DNA from: Rachicladosporium sp. CCFEE 5018
Taxonomy: Eukaryota > Ascomycota > Dothideomycetes > Cladosporiales > Cladosporiaceae
Direction: 5' to 3'
DNA length: 64,000 bases
Assembly: GCA_002077045.2 (NCBI GenBank)
Contig: KZ111140.1
Span: 248,001-312,000 of the forward strand
This document shows positions 1 through 8,381 of this stretch, in pieces; the stretch's first letter is position 1, and each line of letters opens with the position of its first letter. Under the pieces are notes generated by a model that was not told where the DNA came from, did not search any database, and was given only the letters and a program-made list of their open reading frames with translations. Made by a program: the position numbers and the translations under genes.

Positions 1-491
1 AGCACAATTGAACATTCCTGCCCGCTCCCCTTCTATGGTGGAAAATCTCGGGGTGGATGACGCCTGGTAGGTCCCTGTCGTGGTGTCTTTGACTTGACGC
101 TGACAGTAAGTGAATCGAGGGAGAGGGCTGCGCCTGATGTGGTCCAAAGTCAGGCGGTTTGAGGTGATCGAAAAAGGAGATTAGTAGTATTGGCACATGA
201 GCGCTATTCGTCCGCAGAAGCTCATGAATGAGCATTCTGTCCATCGCCCGATGAGGTCCAGGAAAGTCGTGCGCCGAAGTAGTCAAGACAGGTCAGTCTC
301 TGGTATCGACTTGCGTCGCGTGCTCATTCGCCACACCGTACATGTAGAGGTAGGAGGTTCATGTCAGTCGTCTGTGTGCAACGAACAGCAACAACAGCAA
401 GCGCCAGAGTGTTGCGAATACTGCCTCCTTGCACGACGTGAGGTCTGCCTCAACAGTCGTTGGGCATACCTGCTTAGCTTGGCGTTGAAGA
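1..491. other. 3' flank of G-beta copy A, duplicated
   Basis: No gene is seen here. The stretch lies downstream of the G-beta stop codon and is nearly identical, in inverted orientation, to about 27,490-27,990 (3' flank of G-beta copy B). The duplication therefore runs off the left edge of the window. Confidence 0.7.
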
Positions 492-1761
492 TCATGCCCA
501 GATCCGGAGCTGCAGAAGGCAGGAGTAAGCGAAATTGGCCTGTGCAACGGGATGAGGAAGGAGCTTACCATCGAATCCCATGAACCTGTGCACAACGACA
601 TCGCATCGTTCGACACGCCCAGACAGCTTACGCGGTTGTCGTGGCCTTGCAGTGTGCCTACGCGCTCGCCGCGGAGGACGTCCCAGACCTGCGGATTGTT
701 AATGACCGAGCATGTGCGACATGCGTGGGGAAACATACCTTGCACTCGAAGTCGTCGTAGCCTTCAAAGAGCAGTCGTCCTGACACGGAGAAAGCCACAG
801 AGGTGATGCCGCACACGGGCTCGCCGATCTGCGGACTTGTCAGTGATTGTTATTTCCAAGCCCTCGCGCACGCAGCTTACTGTGTAATTTTGCAGCTCGC
901 GATCTGCCCGTATGTCGAACAGTCTGCATGAAGCATCGTCCGAGCCAGTGCCGAAAGCATTGCCATTGGGGAAGAATTGGATCGCGTTGATATCCGAATC
1001 GTGCGCAGCAAATGTCTGACTGCACTTCTGCTGGCGAATATCCCATAGCTTCGCAAATGCATCGCAAGCGCCGGACACAAATTGATTGTTATCCAGCGGG
1101 TTGATGCTCAAGCTCATCACATCGCCTAAGTGGTCCGCGAATTCTGTGATCTTCTGGCCAGTCTCGATATCCCACAACACGCAGGTCATGTCGCCTGACG
1201 AGGTGAGGATGCGGCGGTCGTTGATGAAGCGACAGCATGACAGATACCCGGAGTGCCCACTAAGCTCCCGTGCCACTCGCGTGGGCCCGTCTCTCGCGCT
1301 GAGGTTGTAGATCGAGCAGATGTTGTCGAGACCACCGTAAGCCACGTAGTTCCCACTAGGCGAGTACGCGCAAGTCATCACCCATGAAGATCGGAGGGGA
1401 ATAGCGTGGACCTTATTTGTCGTGTATGCATCCCAGATAATTAGCTTGCCATCTTGTGATGCGGATACGAGATGCCGGCGGTCAGTCGACCAGTGCATGG
1501 CGTAGATCTTCGCGAGATGACCTTTGAGCGTCCGTTTCGTCCGCATAGACAGGCGCGGTAGCTGTTCTGTACGTTGTCGCGCAAGATCGCGCACTGTGGT
1601 AGTGTTTGTCAGCTTGGCGTGGTGCACTCATAACAGCAGCACCATCACTCACGCGTCGTATCGGCCAGCTCATCCTTCTTACGCTTTATCCTGTCCTTCA
1701 GCGCCTCTGCATCCCGCCTCGCGAACTGTATCTTCTGCTGGATGCCTTCCGCGTCCGCCAT
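492..1761 (-). CDS. GPB1: G-protein beta subunit (WD40), copy A
   Basis: Beta subunit of a heterotrimeric G protein, acting with G-gamma and G-alpha at the plasma membrane in nutrient and developmental signalling. Five exons on the minus strand: 1761-1653, 1593-881, 828-739, 688-569 and 509-492, giving 349 residues, the usual fungal length. The first about 40 residues are a charged, helix-forming segment (the G-gamma-binding coiled coil). WD40 blades follow, with repeats ending in WD or FD (LIIWD, CVLWD, AKLWD, CRLFD, CKVWD). The last exon is tiny (18 nt) and supplies the C-terminal LRIWA, completing the last blade as in other G-betas. The start ATG at 1761 opens the conserved N-terminal helix. 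A second copy starts at 27,090. Fungal names include sfaD and GPB1. Confidence 0.95.
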
Positions 1762-2236
1762 GCCGAAATGCGCTTTGCGGAGAAGCTTCAATGGCTTGTC
1801 GCGGGCCCTGAAAGCTGGAGTTGCAAAGCACGCAGAGCTGACGTGAGGTTGCCGGTAATATTGCGTGCTGCAGTCGAGCAAACGAGTGACAGCTGGAGCA
1901 GCAGTGGAGGCGAACGTCCGGCAGCGGAACGCCCAGGCCGACGTGTCAGTGTGGGTGTGGCGGCGCCGGCTGGCGTGCGCGCGCGGAGAACACGGTGAGG
2001 CGCGGCAGCACGGGGTAGCTGCGTTGAGTGGCGGCGGCGGTGCAGTCTGCTGCTGACAGTGAGCGGGGCGGAGCGGAGTGGGCAACAGAGGTAGGGATGG
2101 GGGTGTGATGGGTGGCAGTTGTTGGTCGACAGTCACGCTGTACTGCGTGCTGAGGGAGGAACGATCACAGACCAAGGGACAGGGTTCATTGGCGCTTTTC
2201 AAGCTCGGTCCAGCTGGTCCAGTCCGCCCGCGAAAT
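1762..2236. repeat. Duplicated G-beta 5' flank, edge at about 2236
   Basis: The upstream region of G-beta copy A matches that of copy B (26,611-27,089, inverted) almost base for base up to the sequence GCGCGGGCGG-like GC-rich stretch and the following GAAATT near 2236. Beyond that the two copies share nothing I can see. This is one edge of a duplicated segment, and it lies about 470 bp upstream of the start codon, so the two genes may have different distal promoters. Confidence 0.75.
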
Positions 2237-3656
2237 TACCACAGTACGAGTCATGACGGCCCAGTAGGCGATCACGCGTTGACACTACTGTAATCGGTCG
2301 CAGAGCGTTGTTTGGGTATATAGAGATACTTACGCGTCAATTTGGTTGTCGGTGCGGAGGGTTTGGCATAGCGTAGAGCCTCCTCCGCCGACTTTCGCAT
2401 GTAGAGGTTGGCTCTAATGAAGGTCAGACGAGCATACAAGCGCGGGCGCGTCGGTGTCAAATGAGCGCCAAAGTCCGTCCCAAGTGAGAAAGTTTGTACT
2501 GCGAAAGTCAGGCCAAGTGAGCTGGACAGCCATTCGTTTACATATGATTTGTATGAGAACCCGGGCAAGAAGTGATGGTAGACATATGTAACATGTGACA
2601 TTCCCTCCCAAAAGTGCCTATAGGCTGCTACTGCTTGTCGCACCTTCCTATCAAATACACACCACTCCATCTACTGCATCGACAACACTATGATGCGTGA
2701 TGCATCGATGCCGGCCACGAGCGGCCCACGCAAATGAACAGGCCCTTCTGCAGTATTACATCAGTGGAAGCAAACACCCCGCGAGACCAGGACTATGATT
2801 CGTACAGCAGCGAGGTCAGCCACGAGCTGTCCACGCAAACGCAACGGCTCGTGAACTCAATCTTTCCAGCACATGCAAACTTCTTACGGGATCAGGGCAA
2901 TAATCGCCCACCAGCGGTGGTCGCCACAGCTCATACCTGCTTCCTGGACTACCACAGCTGACATCTCCACGACATGCCAGGCAAACACGGCGCGTACTTG
3001 TCTAATTCCCAAGGCGTTCGGCATCTTACCAGTCCAAACCCTGGCAAACTGCACAACAGCCTCGACCACGATGCGAACGAGACTTTGGCGATACAGGAAA
3101 CCCGAGCAAAGGCAGACACGCTGCCACTGTCCACCCACAGAACTCTTACGACTGCGCGCTGGCGAAGGCTGGCAAATTCAACGGACTACCGAATCCTGAC
3201 AGCGCAAGGCCGAGCAATCTCGGTGCGTGCAAAGATACAACTCCGAGACTGGACCAGCCGCGTGGTACAGGCGACGGGTAAAGGCTGGAGTGATCAACGG
3301 CAATGACGCGCCTCGCCACGCATCAAGTCTTCGCTGGCTGAGAACGAGCGGGACGAAGACACGCAAATGCTGCCTCGAAGTCAGCAGCGACGGTAATACT
3401 TCCTCCACTGGATGGACAACAGAGTGGAGACACGCGGACAACTCCAAAGCGAAGCACGCCGCAACTCGCTGCAAGCCGGACGAAACTTCCGGCACTGTCG
3501 CAACTTGCAAACACAATCACGCTCACCAAGACCTACACTACGGGCTTCGCACGAAGGGCCAAAGAACAAACTGTCACGCAGGACTGGTACCGATGGTGCT
3601 ACGCCAGGCAAACTGACGCACGCACGCTCCCAACGCCAGCCACGCCGAGCACACCA
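2237..3656. other. Gene-poor tract upstream of recombinase relic
   Basis: Several short open frames occur (for example 2272-2670 minus, 3227-3616 plus), but none has a recognisable domain, intron signals or a copy elsewhere in the window. From about 2,900 on the composition is rich in short GGCAA-type words, as in the recombinase-derived tract that follows, so this is probably decayed mobile-element DNA. Confidence 0.4.
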
Positions 3657-3871
3657 CGCGGCCTGTACAGGCAACCGCAGCGACAGGCAGAGCAAGCATC
3701 GAGGGCTAGACAGACAACCGCAGCGCCAGGCAAGACAAGTCTCGAGGGCTAGATAGACAACCGCAGCGCTAGGGCAAGCAAGCCTCGAGGCCTAGGCAGA
3801 CAGCCGCAGCACCAGGCCGAGCAAACCTCAGGACCCAGACAAGCAATCGCAGCGTTAGGCGGATTGGCGAA
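3657..3871 (+). repeat. Five tandem 43-bp repeats
   Basis: About five imperfect units of 43 bp, beginning near 3657, 3700, 3743, 3786 and 3829. Each carries a CGAGG(G/C)CTAG-like start and a CAACCGCAGCG-like core followed by AGGCAAG-type sequence. The second and third units are the most alike, and the outer ones are decayed. The period is not a multiple of three, so this is not a protein repeat. It lies just upstream of the recombinase-like frame. Confidence 0.75.
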
Positions 3872-5927
3872 GCGTGAACCCAGGCAGTGTCGGCTAGCCG
3901 TGAGGCTGCGTTCACGGTCACTCCGGGCTAGCAGCAAGGTGGACTGCCGGATTTGTAAACCCGAGCGGGAGCCGGAGTGAGAGGCAGGGCAAACCTCCGG
4001 GCGTCACGTCCAAATCCAATGCTCAGCGCGGGTATGGTCAGCGCGGCGCAGCGAGGAGGGATGCTAAGGGCTAAGATACAGGCTGCACCGGACAAGAGGA
4101 CAGGGGCAATGGACGAGCGTGGTAGTGAGGCGGGCATAGAAGCATGCTTGGAAGTGGGAAACTTAGCCAGCAATGGGAAATCGCCGACTACGGGCATGCA
4201 AACTTCATACTATTGCATGCGAAGGGACGGAGGCGATGGTCTGGCAGCCGTGCAAGGGCAACGCTGCGAAGGGAACGTAAAGTCTGGTCGTGGACTAAGT
4301 CAACTCGCGCAAAGACAAGGGCAAAGACTGTCAAGGCGGCAAACGCTGTTGGAGGACAACGGGTATGATACGAAGGGCAGGGCTACCTCAATGATTGTGG
4401 AGGCTCTTGCTGATGAGGCACGGACGGACACGGATCAAGGACGGGCTACCGTGACGCGCAGGTCGAATAATTCGGACGCAGCTGTGAGCATTTCACGTCC
4501 TCTGCTGTCAGGAAAATCGTCCAAGCAAAGCACAGACAAATTGCAGACGGATTACTTAATTCTACAACAATCACGGCCGTGCGCGAGACGCGCAAAGCAG
4601 AGGTGGTCCCGGGTTCGGCATGCCGAGTGGAGCTTCGACGCGCGCGTCGACCATGGTGAGGGAAGGCACGCCCACCGCCTGCTGCCTACCTCGGACGAGC
4701 ATGATGGACGGGCAATTGTGGGTGTGCTGCGATGGCAGAACATACGCAACACATCCACGCCGGCAAGCATGGCGGGCGTTGCTGCAGGACATGCGGACGA
4801 GAATGGACGACCTGCAAAGCGTAAAGCTGCGAATGACGGACGAGCTGAACGCAGACGGGCTAAGCTGGCACTCGACGCTCCCATACTCGACGCGGACAGA
4901 CTTGCCGAGTATATCCCAAGACCACTAGCCGCGACTACCAGGAGGAGCATTGAAATAATGCGGGCAAGGTTTGTCTCCTGGACCGAGGAGACTCTAGATC
5001 GAGCACTCGGGCAAACCGGGCATGGCGAACAGTACTTTGGACCAACCGCACCAGCACCAGAACTTGCAACTGTGCGTGCATTCTTGCGAGATCAGGCTTT
5101 GGGCGCTCAGGGGATGTATGACGGCAAACGCCTCCCGGACAGGGCCTCGGAGGAAGATCTTACGGTCAAACCTGTAACGGTCATAAAGTACTCGATTACC
5201 CTATTACTCGCGATGAAGAACGAACAGCGAATCGATCCCTAGGGCAAGTACGACTACCTCGACAACATGTGGAACTGGATCAAGACCGATCTGACTCCGG
5301 GACTCGGACTGAACACGCAACGGGTTGACAAACCGCTTGCGACTGCTGCCGACATCACGATTGCAATGGACCTACTACGCACAGATGCTACTATACGGCA
5401 GCTGTCCTTCGGCGATCCTGAGGAGATTCATTACTTCGCTCTCAGGATTCTACTTCAACAAGACACTGCGTGTCGGATCGGCGACGTCACGAACCTGAAG
5501 TGGCATCAGATCCAGTTCTTCCTATTCCCTTAGGGGGAAGACGGAATCTGGATACGGGCGAAGGTTCGCTAGGATGCAAAGAAAGGTCGGAAGGATGACC
5601 CGACGAAAGACTCGTACTCGGCACTGCGCAACTTCCAACCTGACAGGTTTCTCGAAGATAGCTGCTTACAGCTTGCTACTTGTGGATTGAGAGCGGGCCT
5701 TTTCGAAGGACTGACCGACATTTCCGAACTCTAATCCATGCAAGCCCCTGTTGAGGGACGACTACTCCGGGCAAAGCCTAAGTTCGATTAAGTACCAGTA
5801 ATCAGCAACCCTGATCAAACTTCGAGAAGTGTCACAAGATTCCGAGACAAGTTGAAGATACTTAGGCTTTTGGCTGGGTTCCAGCACCCTTTCACGATGT
5901 AAGGCCGGGCTAAATCGTAGCTCGTAG

Positions 5928-7166
5928 CTCAAGCTAACCAATACATGTAGGGCAACGATTCGTCGGGGATCATATAGAGCGCTCTCTCAGCACCTCACCC
6001 CCGAGCAAACAGCGCGTCACATGGGCCATGCCGGCGGTCCAGACGATAATGCCTGGCGTTCGTACATATCTGACGTCCCAGAGGACGATCTACAAGTCAT
6101 GATGCATGGAGGTAGCGCGGATGAGCGTCTTGACGTCCTAAACAGTATGCGACTATGCCGCATGGTGTCCGGGCTACCGATAAGGCTAGATGCTGCACAC
6201 GAAGCCCTCGTCCAGTCCGATGAACGGGTGATCGCCCAGCAGGACAGCAGCTCCAGAGAGCGTTGTAACGTGGTGGCAAGAGTGCGCTGCCTTGTACTTC
6301 GAGAATGGCATCGCCATATACTCGATGGAACCTGCGAGGAGCCTGAACTACAAGATGACATGCAAGACTCACAGGAGCCACGACGCTGCTATGATAAGCA
6401 CAGAGTAACAACTCACGTGTGCTACGAGAATCCAGAGCATACCATCTCCCCTAACTGGTATAGAGTCACCGACGAAATAACGGGCGAAGTAGTTGGCAGA
6501 CGCTGCAGAGACTGCTACGACAAGAACAGGGCAACAGCTTACGTGTGCTACGAGAACCCAGAGCATACCACCTCCACCATTTGGTACGTTGTCAACCACG
6601 AAGTAACGGGCAAAGTGGTTGGCAGACGCTGCAGAGACCGCTACGACAAGAGCAAAGCCACAGCTTACGTGTGCTACGACAACCCAGAGCATACTACCTC
6701 CACGAGCTGGACCATCGTCAAGGACGAGAGCACAGGCAAAGTGGTTGGGAGACGGTGTCGAGATTGCAACAAGAAAGCGGTAGCTCACGTGTGCCACGAC
6801 AATCCAGAGCATACTACCTCGAGCTCCTGGATCAACGTCAAGGACGGCACGGGCAAAGTGATTGGCAAGCGGTGCCTAAGTTGCCATCGCAAGAACGAAG
6901 CAGCCGTCTGTTACGACAACCCCGAGCACACTACCTTCAGCACTTGGTTCAACGCCAAGGACGAGGACACGGGCAAAGTGGTTGGCAGGCGGTGCCGAAG
7001 TTGCTATGAAAAGAAGCGACGATCGGCATACCAGTGCTATGACAACCCACAGCACATCACGACGGGCACGTGGTACAAAGTCAAGGATGACACGGGCAAA
7101 GTGATTGGCATGCGTTGCAAGAGCTGCCGGGACAATCATGTGCGTAACTCCAAGCTTGAGCAGTAG
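5928..7166 (+). CDS. Open 3' half of recombinase relic, six Cys/His modules
   Basis: This frame is uninterrupted for over 1.2 kb, although everything 5' of it is riddled with stops. It begins in the recombinase C-terminal region (RRG, MGH, YIS motifs), and the first in-frame ATG is at 6021 (381 residues). From about residue 134 on it is built of six modules of 39-42 residues. Each reads C-x5-H-T-(T/I)-x3-W, then TG(K/E)V(V/I)G-x-R-C-x2-C. That spacing suggests one zinc ion per module and faintly recalls GATA-type treble-clef fingers. In module 2 the last Cys is Arg. I do not recognise the family. It may be a nucleic-acid-binding tail of the recombinase, a separately expressed fragment, or a relic that has not yet picked up a stop. 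Confidence 0.45.
   Translation, partial: LKLTNTCRATIRRGSYRALSQHLTPEQTARHMGHAGGPDDNAWRSYISDVPEDDLQVMMHGGSADERLDVLNSMRLCRMVSGLPIRLDAAHEALVQSDERVIAQQDSSSRERCNVVARVRCLVLREWHRHILDGTCEEPELQDDMQDSQEPRRCYDKHRVTTHVCYENPEHTISPNWYRVTDEITGEVVGRRCRDCYDKNRATAYVCYENPEHTTSTIWYVVNHEVTGKVVGRRCRDRYDKSKATAYVCYDNPEHTTSTSWTIVKDESTGKVVGRRCRDCNKKAVAHVCHDNPEHTTSSSWINVKDGTGKVIGKRCLSCHRKNEAAVCYDNPEHTTFSTWFNAKDEDTGKVVGRRCRSCYEKKRRSAYQCYDNPQHITTGTWYKVKDDTGKVIGMRCKSCRDNHVRNSKLEQ
6420..7126 (+). repeat. Six tandem Cys/His-module repeats
   Basis: DNA repeat underlying the zinc-like modules. First cysteine codons are at 6420, 6546, 6672, 6792, 6909 and 7035, so the spacing is 126, 126, 120, 117 and 126 bp, always a multiple of three. 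The most constant DNA word is ACGGGCAAAGTGGTTGGC, encoding TGKVVG. A seventh, decayed unit follows the stop codon at about 7,188-7,245. Confidence 0.85.
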
Positions 7167-7389
7167 ACGGATGGCCGTGGACTCTTCGCGGACTCAAGGA
7201 CGGGCAAACAGTAATTGGTAGGCATCACAAAGGCTGCCGGGGCAGGCTCACACGTGAGCCCGAGGCAAGGCACCAGACAAGTAGCCGTAGATTCGTAGCT
7301 CCGCTGAATCAATCGTCGCTGCAAACTCCATGCGATAATTCCCACGTCCGCAAGATGCTGATATCCGTCACGCGACTACAGTGTGAAAT
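7167..7389. repeat. Decayed seventh module after the stop
   Basis: Right after the stop at 7164-7166 the sequence around 7,190-7,245 still reads, in one frame, L-K-D-G-Q-T-V-I-G-R-H-H-K-G-C, clearly a worn copy of the module pattern K-D-x-T-G-K-V-I-G-x-R-C-x2-C. The repeat array was therefore once longer. Nothing else is recognised here. Confidence 0.55.
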
Positions 7390-8120
7390 TTAGGACCTGC
7401 AGCCATGACTGAGCAGTGTAGAGTTGGCTTTTCCAAGTTGGCATAAAGACTTTGGAGGAATGCGAGCTTGAGGTTGTGGCAGCACTTGGCTTATGGGTGC
7501 AGCATAGGCAGCAGTGCAATCATCAAGGACGGGAAGATTGCACCAATGCGAGTTTTCCTCTACTTTGGCAGCGAGCTGACGTGGAGCAGGTTCGCTCTAC
7601 GATTTGCATCCATAACCTGCTGGCCTCCTAGACGCCCTCAGGCATCGTCAGCTATCGCGTCAATCGGGCACGGCGGAAAGGACCTGCGCGGTCAGAGACG
7701 AAGCTAGAGTGGACGCGCCGCAGAGTGCCGCTGTACTGCCACCGAAGCCTGCAGGCCATAATGGTCTGTATATGCAGAATGATGGCCTGACTGCCGAGGC
7801 GGTCTTCCATCACATAATGACTTACTACCTTGCAAGACATCCACTATTGTCACGAAACTATGGCGAAGAACTTGGCTTTTGCGGCCATTGGGCTGATGGT
7901 AGAAGCGGCCCGCACAGCGAGCTTCACCGCGATAGTACATGAACACGAAAGGTGTCATCATCTCCTTACGCGAATGACAGAACATGCGAATCGCTCAGTA
8001 GTGACTCAGCGTGATTGATTATGCTCATATAACCAGCACCGCGATAGTATATCAGTATGTACTCTAAGGGAGAGAGTGTTCGTGTACCAGAAGCTCCCCT
8101 AACTCGCTTCTCCAAGAAGT
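7390..8120 (+). repeat. Dispersed degenerate repeat, copy 1
   Basis: About 0.7 kb with patchy but collinear similarity to 37,030-37,650, same orientation. Shared anchors are GGCAGCACTTGGCTTAT, GACGCGCCGC-GAGTGCCGC, GACTGCCGAGG and CCGCGATAGTATATC. The right-hand part is also found, inverted, at 25,870-26,025 at the end of arm A. Short open frames inside differ between copies, so it does not look like a live gene. Probably an old transposon fragment or an ancient shared intergenic segment. Confidence 0.55.
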
Positions 8121-8381
8121 CCGAGAAAGCTCTCATGCTTATACCATGCTCGCCGCGGGTGCCAAAATACATGTATGTCTACGGCGTCGGTGAGAGAGCG
8201 TTAGCCTAGCGACATGTCAATCATATATCTCTCAACGAAGGCCCTTCGGACTTTACATTGTCACGGCGCGATTGACCAGTGCTCACGCGGATGAGGTCAT
8301 AATTAGTTTGGGCGCTTGTCTCGCGTTGACTTCCACTTTCCGGATCGCGTCCTGAAATCTCATGGCTTTGGGACATCAATA

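Larger units (their letters stand above)
3977..7166 (+). pseudogene. Decayed DUF3435-like tyrosine recombinase with C-terminal zinc modules
   Basis: Remains of a gene resembling the fungal tyrosine-recombinase-like DUF3435 (FluG-domain) family, linked to Crypton or Starship-type mobile DNA. The frame opening at 3977 carries a helical core-binding-like region (about 4,880-5,230). It then reads through TAG stops at 5240, 5531 and 5570 into a catalytic region with CRIGDVTNLKW (first catalytic Arg). The frame then shifts near 5,928 to a second frame containing TIRRG (second Arg), MGHAGG (His) and WRSYISDV (candidate Tyr nucleophile), spaced as in the family. The second frame stays open to 7166 and ends in six Cys/His modules. 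The three TAGs could each come from CAG by C-to-T change, as RIP would make, but that is inference. An unusual intron structure is an alternative to decay, though alignment across the stops looks collinear. No ends or terminal repeats were found. Confidence 0.6.

Noticed and set aside
359..745. Separate minus-strand gene over the 3' part of G-beta
   Set aside because: The frame only reads through introns of the G-beta gene; its good part is exon 4 of that gene.
2272..2670. 132-codon minus-strand frame upstream of G-beta
   Set aside because: No recognisable domain, no second copy, and it lies in mobile-element-like DNA.
3657..3871. CRISPR-like array
   Set aside because: Units are contiguous and imperfect without unique spacers, and the genome is eukaryotic.
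2700..8200. A complete Starship or Crypton element
   Set aside because: Only a broken recombinase-like gene is present. I found no terminal repeats, target-site duplication or cargo genes, so calling an element with borders would be unsupported.
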